A stretch of DNA of 6,018 nt from Firmicutes bacterium UBA5301 (GTDB taxonomy: Bacteria; Bacillota; UBA5301): assembly GCA_002408345.1 (NCBI GenBank), contig DHRX01000009.1, forward strand, positions 270 to 6,287. The letters run 5' to 3'. The position numbers and the translations under genes are program-made. The notes under the pieces were generated by a model. The model was not told the origin of the DNA, ran no database searches, and saw only the letters and a list, made by a program, of their open reading frames with translations. Within the stretch, counting starts at the first letter, position 1; each line of letters opens with the position of its first letter. Positions 1-5,369 of the stretch are shown piece by piece.

Positions 1-626
1 CGCCACTGGTAGAGGTAGGAGTTAGCAGGAACATGGGAGCCAGCATAAATCCCGATAGCGGCACCAGCGATGACGTCTGAGGTATAATGCTGGTCTAAAT
101 AGATCCGAGAGATCCCTACGAGAATAGCGCCACCATAAAAGAGGTACTTATACTGAGGATACTCGGTCGCCAAAACCTGGGCTAAGGCAAAAGCGGTGGC
201 GGTATGCCCGGAAGGAAAAGAGGCATAGTCAGAGGAAAAACTGAGGGGTTGGTTGACTGTCTCTGCGGTATAAGGGCGGGGACGGCCAACTATATTTTTC
301 AGTATCTGAGTTGTAATCCCCGCATAAATAATAGCATTAGCGGCTTTGTAGGCGCTTTCTTTCTCGCCTAGTACCGCCAAAGAGCCGACTATAGCTAGAC
401 CGCCACCGCTACCAAAAAGGGTAACTGTTTCGTAAAAAGCATCGCCCCCAGGGGTTCGGCTGGATTGAACAGTATCGCGTATATGCTGATCATTGGCGGC
501 TGCTAGTCCACAGAGTAGCAAGACCGGTACCGCCCGCTTAGGCTCGATGGTAACTTGAGCATAGCCCGAGCTAGAGAAAACAATAAATATTATCAGTAAT
601 GCGCTAACGGTTACCCCGCTCCGCAT
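1..626 (-). CDS. PAP2-superfamily lipid phosphatase with N-terminal signal sequence (3' end cut by window edge)
   Basis: The first 208 codons are visible and the gene runs off the left edge. All three motifs of the PAP2/acid phosphatase superfamily are present: K110-x6-R117-P118 within KNIVGRPRP, P138-S-G-H141 within FPSGHTA, and S173-R-x5-H180-x3-D184 within SRIYLDQHYTSD. H141 and H180 would be the catalytic histidines. Residues 1-23 form a signal-like segment ending GYA before Q24, and further hydrophobic stretches lie near 33-45, 71-87, 95-109, 161-172 and 185-198. The catalytic site is therefore expected to face the periplasm. Family members dephosphorylate lipid phosphates such as undecaprenyl diphosphate, phosphatidic or phosphatidylglycerol phosphate, or lipid A; the substrate here cannot be told. 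ATG 626 is the only good start, 12 nt after an AGGAGG that overlaps the upstream gene's stop. It is the third visible gene of a minus-strand envelope operon. Family assignment is firm, substrate unknown. Confidence 0.92.
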   Translation of the reverse strand, partial: MRSGVTVSALLIIFIVFSSSGYAQVTIEPKRAVPVLLLCGLAAANDQHIRDTVQSSRTPGGDAFYETVTLFGSGGGLAIVGSLAVLGEKESAYKAANAIIYAGITTQILKNIVGRPRPYTAETVNQPLSFSSDYASFPSGHTATAFALAQVLATEYPQYKYLFYGGAILVGISRIYLDQHYTSDVIAGAAIGIYAGSHVPANSYLYQW

Positions 627-638
627 AGTTACCGTACG

Positions 639-645
639 CCTCCTA
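639..645 (-). promoter_or_regulatory. Shine-Dalgarno AGGAGG overlapping the upstream TAG stop
   Basis: Read on the minus strand, the sequence TTTTTAGGAGG contains the TAG stop of the barrel gene (645-643), and the same AG begins the AGGAGG ribosome binding site (644-639) of the PAP2 gene. The start ATG at 626-624 follows after a 12-nt spacer, somewhat longer than usual. Ribosomes ending on the barrel gene would sit on this site, so translational coupling is likely. Confidence 0.7.
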
Positions 646-1404
646 AAAACTAACTCCGGTAGTGATTTGAGCTAGTTGCCAATCAGGAACAACAGCGAAG
701 TCAAGAAAAAAGCCCTGCTTCTTTACACCTATTCCCGCTGTTACAGTGCCTTGATAAAATCCGCCACGCAAAGCCAAAAATCCTGCTTGCCCTAACGGTC
801 TATATTCTACACCTACCTGATGATTATAGGGGGCCGATTGTAACCGAAAAGTATAAGGAAGATTGTTTGCCAAATAGACATCCAAGCCCATGGTTATCCG
901 CTCTGTTTCCAGAGCTAAAGAAGGCTGGATATTGACTTTATTAGGTTGGAACGCATTCTGCACTAAAATACCAGCCCGTACTAGATCCTGACGGTACTGA
1001 ATAGCTAAATCTCCGCTGAATTGAGATTCGCAAAACCGCCCCGCCACACCTAAAGCAAAGTTAGGACGCCATTTATACCCAAGAGCAACACTATTCCAAT
1101 CAGCGTTTTCACCCCAAAAAGGCCAACGATGACGAGCAAAACCTAATCCTAAATCACCAAACTGACTAGCAATTCCAATGCTCGACCGATAATCTGCTTT
1201 GGGATAGCTATAAGTAACACTAAGACTGTTATCAGTACTAAAAGCTAGACCAGCCGGGTTCCAAAAGATCGCAGAAATTCCAGTCGCTACCGCGGTGGCA
1301 GCTCCTCCTGTACCCATAACCTCAGCTCCGTAGAATGCCGCAGTTGGTAAGCTCAACATGGATAACACTAACGCTACAATCACACTTGCTATTTTCGTCC
1401 TCAT
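643..1404 (-). CDS. Short FadL/PorV-like outer-membrane beta-barrel protein
   Basis: This 253-residue exported protein has a signal peptide at 1-23 (basic MRTK, hydrophobic core, TAA before F24). Next comes the segment at 30-53 with MGTGGAATAVA and FWNPAGLA. This glycine/alanine-rich stretch ending in NPAG is the N-terminal hallmark of the FadL / PorV / UPF0164-type outer-membrane barrels. The rest alternates polar and hydrophobic residues in strand-sized pieces (LSVTYSYP, LGLGFARHRW, VALGYKW, ALGVAGRF, HQVGVEYRP, LALRGGFY, VTAGIGV), and the chain ends ITTGVSF, a terminal-Phe beta-signal. FadL and PorV proteins are usually about 390-450 residues, so this is a reduced barrel. The stop at 643 is clean and no frameshift is evident. 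It lies between a secreted deacetylase and a PAP2 phosphatase in one operon, 9 nt after the former. Outer-membrane location is well supported; cargo (lipid, hydrophobic compound or structural role) is unknown. Confidence 0.87.
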   Translation of the reverse strand: MRTKIASVIVALVLSMLSLPTAAFYGAEVMGTGGAATAVATGISAIFWNPAGLAFSTDNSLSVTYSYPKADYRSSIGIASQFGDLGLGFARHRWPFWGENADWNSVALGYKWRPNFALGVAGRFCESQFSGDLAIQYRQDLVRAGILVQNAFQPNKVNIQPSLALETERITMGLDVYLANNLPYTFRLQSAPYNHQVGVEYRPLGQAGFLALRGGFYQGTVTAGIGVKKQGFFLDFAVVPDWQLAQITTGVSF

Positions 1405-1409
1405 TTTTG

Positions 1410-1416
1410 CCCCCTA
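1410..1416 (-). promoter_or_regulatory. Shine-Dalgarno AGGGGG fused to the deacetylase stop codon
   Basis: On the minus strand TTTTAGGGGGCAAAAATG joins the TAG stop of the deacetylase (1416-1414) to a G-rich ribosome binding site (AGGGGG, 1415-1410), 5 nt before the ATG of the barrel gene at 1404. It has the same layout as the barrel/PAP2 junction and supports one coupled transcript. Confidence 0.6.
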
Positions 1417-2181
1417 AAACCCCAATGCTGACCGATACGTTACTTTGGCTATAGGATGATTAGCTGCATACTCGATAATCTCTCGGAACTCAGCCAACGG
1501 ATAATAAAATCTACTGGCCGGTTCATCTCCAACATGGTGGAAAAGAAGGGTAAGCCACAAACCATTTTGATAAGCATAATTAATCCACTGTTTAACCTCA
1601 GCAGGCGTAGTTTTTTCGCTACCGCCAAAGACTTCACTAGCACCTAGTCGCCACGAATCTTGGGGAGGCCAGGTATCAAAAGTGTTCGTCAGGGCTCGGT
1701 GATAACGGTAATATTCTTGCGCTTTTTTAATCACGTCCGGATTATAAGCACCATAGGGGCTAACTAGAACCGTGGTATTCCAACCCTGGTTCCGAATCCA
1801 CTCGCTACTTTCCTGCAGTTCCAAGGTTAGAGCTTCCTGATCTAGTAAGCTCAACATCTGGTGGGTCTTGGTATGGCTAACCAAATCCCAACCATTATCC
1901 CAGAGTAACTGGCAATCCTCGACAGTTAGATAGCCTGGATCGGCCCCGATCTTACTGGTGACTAAGGCGATAACCCCTGGAACATTAACATTCCTCATTA
2001 TTGGAAATGCTTCCGTAAAGTTATCTTTGTAGCCATCATCAAAGATAATGGTTAACTTAGCCGACCGGCTTTTCCCCGTTTCCGGATAAACAACTTTTAG
2101 AGGGTCGGGCTTGCTACACCCGGAAAAAAGAAGAACTAGTAGCATCAGCAGGCTAGTCCAAGCAAATGTTTTTTTACGCAC
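1414..2181 (-). CDS. Lipoprotein polysaccharide deacetylase (NodB/CE4 family)
   Basis: This 255-residue protein starts with a lipoprotein signal peptide: MRKK, a leucine-rich core, and a lipobox LFSGC whose lipidated cysteine would be C22. It should therefore be anchored to a membrane outside the cytoplasm. From about residue 42 it has a NodB/carbohydrate esterase 4 domain. Motif 1 is IIFDDGYKDN, with D48 as likely catalytic base and D49 as metal ligand. Motif 2 is SHTKTH, with metal ligands H103 and H107. Motif 3 is SPYGAYN at 141-147, lacking the arginine of the classical RxPYG form. Motif 4 is DSW at 175-177 and motif 5 is LLFHHVG with H215/H216. The metal triad is complete, so the enzyme is expected to be active in N- or O-deacetylation of an extracytoplasmic glycan; which glycan is unknown. 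The start is GTG at 2181, with AGAAGG about 11 nt upstream. It is the first gene of the minus-strand operon. Confidence 0.93.
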   Translation of the reverse strand: MRKKTFAWTSLLMLLVLLFSGCSKPDPLKVVYPETGKSRSAKLTIIFDDGYKDNFTEAFPIMRNVNVPGVIALVTSKIGADPGYLTVEDCQLLWDNGWDLVSHTKTHQMLSLLDQEALTLELQESSEWIRNQGWNTTVLVSPYGAYNPDVIKKAQEYYRYHRALTNTFDTWPPQDSWRLGASEVFGGSEKTTPAEVKQWINYAYQNGLWLTLLFHHVGDEPASRFYYPLAEFREIIEYAANHPIAKVTYRSALGF

Positions 2182-2231
2182 TAACTCTCGGCCCTTCTTA
2201 TTTATAATTTAGTATTTTTTGGATAGTAATG

Positions 2232-2259
2232 TTGATAAATTATTGATTAGTTTTAAGAT
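2232..2259 (+). promoter_or_regulatory. Candidate sigma-70-type promoter for the plus-strand operon
   Basis: TTGATA (2232-2237) matches five of six positions of the -35 consensus. TAAGAT (2254-2259), 16 bp downstream, matches four of six of the -10 consensus, including the first two bases and the last. Transcription would start near 2266, giving a leader of about 75 nt before the ATG at 2342. A second overlapping pair, TTGATT (2243-2248) and TTTATT (2266-2271) with 17 bp between, is equally possible. In such AT-rich DNA chance matches are common. Confidence 0.35.
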
Positions 2260-2272
2260 CCCTCTTTATTTA

Positions 2273-2293
2273 TTGCCAGGAAAAACTGGGCAA
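2273..2293 (+). other. Small stem-loop in the predicted leader of the plus-strand operon
   Basis: TTGCCAG (2273-2279) can pair with CTGGGCAA (2286-2293), giving seven base pairs with one bulged G (2288) around the six-base loop GAAAAA. No T-tract follows on either strand, so it is not a factor-independent terminator. It could be a 5' leader hairpin or an operator. An overlapping alternative pairing, CTGG (2286-2289) with CCAG (2296-2299), is weaker. It may be chance. Confidence 0.3.
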
Positions 2294-2322
2294 ATCCAGA
2301 ATCTACATTAATAACCAACAAA

Positions 2323-2330
2323 GGGAAGGA
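2323..2330 (+). promoter_or_regulatory. Ribosome binding site GGGAAGGA with two competing ATGs
   Basis: The purine run GGGAAGGA ends directly before an ATG at 2331 and lies 11 nt before the ATG at 2342. The first ATG opens only a 9-codon frame. The second opens the 407-residue glycosyltransferase-like gene, whose N-terminus (ILFLSNGHGED) begins as expected for its family. No in-frame ATG, GTG or TTG lies between the site and 2342, so 2342 is chosen despite the long spacer. Confidence 0.55.
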
Positions 2331-2360
2331 ATGTCTGTCGGATGTCCATTTTATTTTTAA
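2331..2360 (+). CDS. Possible 9-residue upstream ORF overlapping the glycosyltransferase start
   Basis: ATG at 2331 starts the peptide MSVGCPFYF and stops with TAA at 2358-2360. It overlaps the first codons of the main gene (ATG 2342) in another frame. The AAGGG at 2321-2325 has a 5-nt spacer to this ATG, so initiation is conceivable. If translated, it would either compete with or feed ribosomes back to the main start by termination-reinitiation. There is no evidence beyond position, and it could be accidental. Confidence 0.2.
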   Translation: MSVGCPFYF

Positions 2361-3565
2361 GCAACGGGCATGGCGAAGACGCTTGTGGTGCCGCCATCGC
2401 TTCCGAGCTAATGAAATTAACAGAACTAAATATTATTGCTCTGCCGATAATTGGTATGGGACAACCTTATATTAATGTTGGCATTCCGGTTGTTGGCCCC
2501 CATCAACTAACCCCAATGGAAGGGTTAATTTACAAGCGGCCTAAAGCCATGTTAAAAGAGACAGCCGGGGGGTTGGCCCGTCTCTTAATTGAACAGATTA
2601 AGTTTCTACGCCAAATTACCCCAACGGTCTCAACAGTTGTTGCCGTAGGTGATGTCGTTCCTTTAATTATGAATCGCCTAGGCACAAAGAAACCGGTTCA
2701 TTATGTCTCCATTGCCAAAAGCGCTTACTATACTAATGGTAAGAAAACAATGCTAAAAGCCGATGAACTTTGGGCCCTTAACGGCTATGGACAAACCATT
2801 TTTTTTAGAGATGAATTCACCGCTACCTGCGCCCGTAAACAACGGCCAAATCTCAACATCTACTTCGTTGGAAATCCAATGATGGATACCTTCTCCCTGG
2901 ACCAGACCGGGTTTTCAGAGCTTTCATCTCCAATAATCACCATACTACCAGGAAGTAGACAATCTGCTTTGACCAGCTTAAAACAGCTGCTATCTATTAT
3001 CAGTTTGGTACTCAAAAAATTACCCCACATTAATCTCATAGTAAGTAAAGCTCCGCAGTTACGCTGGGAGCAAGTGAATAATATTATCTTGGCTACTAAC
3101 TGGCAACCCAAAGCTGAACTCCCCAACGATTCTGACCATTACTATGTTTATGATAACTCTTCAACATTAGTAGTAACAGAGCGCTTTGGAGCTGCTCTTG
3201 CAGCTTGTGATTTAGTCATTGGGCTCGCTGGTACCGCTAATGAACAAGCGGTGGGCCTAGGCAAACTAGTAATTAGTTTTCCAACTGACGACTCCAAATT
3301 CGCAGTAAAATTTTTAGATGCTCAAGAGCGCTTACTGGGAAAGTCTTTACATGCAGTCTACTCACGGGAACCCAAAGAAATCTCCAGTAAGATTATTGAC
3401 GTTATTACCAACCTTGGTCAATATCAATTAGCTACAACTGACGGAATTAAGCGAATGGGTGATGGTCCCGGTGCTGCCGAAAGAATAGCTCACATTATTG
3501 CCGATAGTATGCCTGATAAAAGGAGGAATATTTCGGCAGAGGATAGTAACTGTGTTTTCATGTAG
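2342..3565 (+). CDS. Lipid-A-disaccharide-synthase-related glycosyltransferase-like protein (LpxB-like, GT-B fold)
   Basis: This 407-residue cytoplasmic protein has no signal peptide. It resembles the 'lipid-A-disaccharide synthase-related' family (TIGR03492), described mainly from cyanobacteria and Deinococcus and of unproven function. Visible marks are SNGHGED at 7-13 (acceptor-side glycine loop), AVGDVVPL at 101-108, VGNPMMD at 176-182, LPGSR at 202-206 (shared with LpxB/MurG-type GT-B enzymes), the donor-site-like stretch GLAGTANEQAVGLGKLV at 294-310, and GDGPGAAERIA at 373-383 near the end. By family analogy it would transfer a sugar from a nucleotide donor to a lipid or glycolipid acceptor at the inner membrane. 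Acceptor and donor are unknown, and true LpxB activity should not be assumed. It leads the plus-strand operon, 48 nt before a barrel gene. The last about 18 residues (from PDKRR) look like an unconserved tail. Confidence 0.88.
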   Translation: MSILFLSNGHGEDACGAAIASELMKLTELNIIALPIIGMGQPYINVGIPVVGPHQLTPMEGLIYKRPKAMLKETAGGLARLLIEQIKFLRQITPTVSTVVAVGDVVPLIMNRLGTKKPVHYVSIAKSAYYTNGKKTMLKADELWALNGYGQTIFFRDEFTATCARKQRPNLNIYFVGNPMMDTFSLDQTGFSELSSPIITILPGSRQSALTSLKQLLSIISLVLKKLPHINLIVSKAPQLRWEQVNNIILATNWQPKAELPNDSDHYYVYDNSSTLVVTERFGAALAACDLVIGLAGTANEQAVGLGKLVISFPTDDSKFAVKFLDAQERLLGKSLHAVYSREPKEISSKIIDVITNLGQYQLATTDGIKRMGDGPGAAERIAHIIADSMPDKRRNISAEDSNCVFM

Positions 3566-3613
3566 ATGTGTTCAAATTAAACTAAAAAAACAAAGTTTTA
3601 AGGGGATGGACTA
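3566..3613 (+). other. Short intergenic gap within the plus-strand operon
   Basis: The 48-nt gap contains no T-tract hairpin or clear promoter, so read-through from the glycosyltransferase-like gene into the barrel gene is expected. AGGGGA at 3601-3606 is the ribosome binding site for the ATG at 3614, with a 7-nt spacer. Confidence 0.5.
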
Positions 3614-4324
3614 ATGCATAAATTTAGGCTAGTTACCATACTGACTTTAATAGTTTACTGTACTACGTTCCCGGCCTTAGCTGGGGAAGTTAATATGGAA
3701 CTAACCTGGGATTTCTTCAATAAATTTGAATCTTCAAGCTCTGCTAGTTTCCAACGTTACCACCTGGTAACCTTAGACTATACTGAAGGTGCGCATAATC
3801 TCAACCTTCTTTATGATTGGTATGATGATACCGAAGGAGAAAATAACACCCATAGCCTCACCCCTTGGGCTATCGGCTACGGCTACCAGTTAAACGAAGA
3901 ATACCGAATTGAAGCTGGCTACTGGTGGGTTTGGGATATCCTAGCCAAAGAAAGAATGTTTAACGAATTTCGGGTACGTTGCCTCTGGGGAAAGTCGCTT
4001 TCCGACCAAACTAACGCCACGGCTTTTATTGGCTTAAAAACAAAGGATGGAGTCACGCTAAATTATGGAACAAGCCTTACCTACCAAGTAGGTAACTTCG
4101 AACTGTTAGCCGGGGTTAATGCCATTTCAGCCTTAGATGACATCGTATTATCTGAAGGAAGAATTCCGCTAACGGTAGGAACTAGTTATCGCTTTCCCTC
4201 TGGTACCAGGGCCCATGCGTACTTGACTTACCTAGCGGGTAAAGAACCGGCAGCAATGACTAACCCCTATATTAAACCAGGTAACTCTTATGCCAGGTTA
4301 GGCCTTGATTTTGTCATCTTTTAA
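3614..4324 (+). CDS. Predicted outer-membrane beta-barrel protein of unknown function
   Basis: I do not recognise a named family. The 236-residue product has a signal peptide at 1-23 (MHKFR, hydrophobic core, ALA before G24). The mature part is rich in aromatic and alternating residues arranged as strand-turn-strand hairpins: MELTWDFFNKF, SFQRYHLVTLDY, HNLNLLYDWYDD, WAIGYGYQL, YRIEAGYWWVWD, FNEFRVRCLWG, NATAFIGLKTK, GTSLTYQVG, FELLAGVNA, PLTVGTSYRF, HAYLTYLAG and YARLGLDFVIF. That is about 12 candidate strands. The final residue is Phe, as in outer-membrane beta-signals. There is no lipobox and no periplasmic domain of note. It lies between two cytoplasmic glycan or glycolipid enzymes with tight spacing (16 nt to the next gene), so a role in presenting, exporting or remodelling their product is possible. 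That role is inference; porin-like or structural roles are alternatives. Confidence 0.85.
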   Translation: MHKFRLVTILTLIVYCTTFPALAGEVNMELTWDFFNKFESSSSASFQRYHLVTLDYTEGAHNLNLLYDWYDDTEGENNTHSLTPWAIGYGYQLNEEYRIEAGYWWVWDILAKERMFNEFRVRCLWGKSLSDQTNATAFIGLKTKDGVTLNYGTSLTYQVGNFELLAGVNAISALDDIVLSEGRIPLTVGTSYRFPSGTRAHAYLTYLAGKEPAAMTNPYIKPGNSYARLGLDFVIF

Positions 4325-4325
4325 A

Positions 4326-4343
4326 AAGGAGCAATACTAAGTG
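4326..4343 (+). promoter_or_regulatory. Shine-Dalgarno AAGGAG fixing a GTG start
   Basis: AAGGAG (4326-4331) begins 2 nt after the barrel gene's TAA stop and lies 9 nt before GTG at 4341. The next codons read ILYYVNNS. No ATG in frame has a comparable site, so the GTG is taken as the start of the polyol-phosphate transferase gene. Confidence 0.7.
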
Positions 4344-5369
4344 ATTCTCTATTATGTTAATAATTCGATCCATCAAATTCCGTCCTTTATCTACATCGCT
4401 TTAGAAACTGGTGGCAAAGTTTTAACTGATGGCAAGGATTCCTATGCCCTTATTAAACGGGATTTTCCCCAGATTGATGTGGAATTTATTGAGTCCTTAG
4501 ATGCGATCCGCGAACGGGCCAATGAATTACAACCAGAGGCCATTGTCCAACCGGATTTCTGGGTTAACCATTTATTTGCCGAGTGTGGTGGCAAACAGGT
4601 CCAAGTCTTCCACGGTCTTTCTGACAAGAAGTATGGACGGAGTAAAAAAGTTCTCCTCTATGATCTTGTCTTGCTCCCGGGTAAGAAAGAAGAAGACGCT
4701 TACCGGACAATGGGTATCCTTGACAAAATGAAGTATCAAACTGTTGGTTACCCCAAATTAGACCGGGTTTTCCAGGGGAAAATTAACCAAGAAGAGCAAC
4801 GGATCAAGCTGGGACTTGACCCGGACAAAACCACCGTTCTTTATGCGCCAACCTGGAACGACCGGACAGGTAATACTAGTTACCCTAAGTTTGGCGTAGA
4901 AGTACTCAACCAGGTACCTAGCGATATCAACTTAGTTGTAAAACTCCATCCAAACACTAAAAGCTACGACAAAAAATACTACCCGATACTTAAAGAAATT
5001 GCCGCCAAAAAGGATAATATACTTTTCATTGATTATGCCGCTGATATCATACCAATTATGGCCACCGCCGACCTGCTAATTGGAGACATTTCCTCTGTAA
5101 CCCACGAATTTATGGCTTTCCAGCGGCCCTTAGTCTTTTTGGATAGCGGTTTTCACCTATTTCAACGGAAAGCACGGACCTGGATTTGGCAAGCTGGTGA
5201 TGTGATCAAGAAAAAAGGCCAAGTTTGGCCTACTGTATTAGAAAGGCTAGAACATCCAGAGGAATATGCTGATATCCGTCAAGAAATTCTGGAGTATATC
5301 TTTTACAAACCTGATGGCAATGCAGCCAAAAGAGCAGCTCAAGCAATCTTGGAAGCAAGTTCAGTTTAG
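4341..5369 (+). CDS. CDP-glycerol/CDP-ribitol glycerophosphotransferase family protein (TagB/TagF/TarL-like)
   Basis: The 342-residue protein matches the catalytic domain of the Glyphos_transf family, which moves glycerol phosphate or ribitol phosphate from a CDP-polyol onto a lipid-linked acceptor on the inner face of the membrane. Landmarks are VFHGLSDKKYG (H91-G92, the histidine-glycine motif), DLVLLPG at 108-114, VGYPKLDR at 135-142 (the GxPxxD signature), VLYAPTWND at 166-174, VVKLHPN at 199-205 (H203-P204), and ADLLIGDISSVTHEF at 243-257 followed by RPLVFLD. The C-terminus has FYKPDGNAAKRAA, like the family's terminal DGxAxxR segment. H91 and H203 are the likely key histidines. It lacks the long N-terminal region of polymerising TagF, so it resembles a compact single-domain primase or polymerase. 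The convergent TarJ-like gene next to it suggests CDP-ribitol as a possible donor. It overlaps that gene by 4 bp at the stop codons. Family is sure; donor and acceptor are inferred. Confidence 0.92.
   Translation: MILYYVNNSIHQIPSFIYIALETGGKVLTDGKDSYALIKRDFPQIDVEFIESLDAIRERANELQPEAIVQPDFWVNHLFAECGGKQVQVFHGLSDKKYGRSKKVLLYDLVLLPGKKEEDAYRTMGILDKMKYQTVGYPKLDRVFQGKINQEEQRIKLGLDPDKTTVLYAPTWNDRTGNTSYPKFGVEVLNQVPSDINLVVKLHPNTKSYDKKYYPILKEIAAKKDNILFIDYAADIIPIMATADLLIGDISSVTHEFMAFQRPLVFLDSGFHLFQRKARTWIWQAGDVIKKKGQVWPTVLERLEHPEEYADIRQEILEYIFYKPDGNAAKRAAQAILEASSV
5366..5369. other. Tail-to-tail stop codon overlap of convergent genes
   Basis: The plus-strand TAG (5367-5369) and the minus-strand TAA (5368-5366) share bases, so the two genes end inside each other. 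There is no intergenic space for a terminator, and any termination signal must lie within coding sequence. Confidence 0.9.

Larger units (their letters stand above)
2182..2341. promoter_or_regulatory. Divergent AT-rich intergenic region between two envelope operons
   Basis: These 160 bp separate two divergently transcribed genes and must hold the start signals for both unless transcription comes from further away. The core 2200-2275 is strikingly A/T rich. On the minus strand, TATAAA (2206-2201) resembles a -10 box but overlaps the deacetylase ribosome binding site region. TAAATT (2211-2206) with TCAACA (2235-2230), 18 bp apart, is an alternative. None is a strong match, so the minus-strand promoter is not fixed. 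Shared control of both operons from this region is plausible. Confidence 0.55.

Noticed and set aside
1449..1647. Open frames on both strands within the deacetylase gene.
   Set aside because: They are shadows of a gene with intact catalytic motifs, and their translations show no family features.
2201..2206. TATAAA as the definite -10 box for the deacetylase operon.
   Set aside because: A start site from it would fall within the ribosome binding site at about 2193-2198, and the -35 region at the right distance (TTACTA) matches only three of six positions.
2860..3126. An 88-residue minus-strand frame inside the LpxB-like gene.
   Set aside because: It lies antisense to well-conserved motifs such as LPGSR, with no convincing ribosome binding site or recognisable product.
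3554..3565. The LpxB-like protein ends in CVFM, resembling a eukaryotic CaaX prenylation box.
   Set aside because: Bacteria lack this processing, and a four-residue C-terminal match is easily chance.
3584..3600. A-rich/T-rich stretch with AAAAC and GTTTT arms as a possible terminator between the LpxB-like and barrel genes.
   Set aside because: The stem is only A/T pairs with one G-C pair, and no T-tract follows. It would not stop transcription.
4442..4731. Short frames on both strands inside the polyol-phosphate transferase gene.
   Set aside because: They overlap the conserved HG region of the real gene and have no protein-like features of their own.
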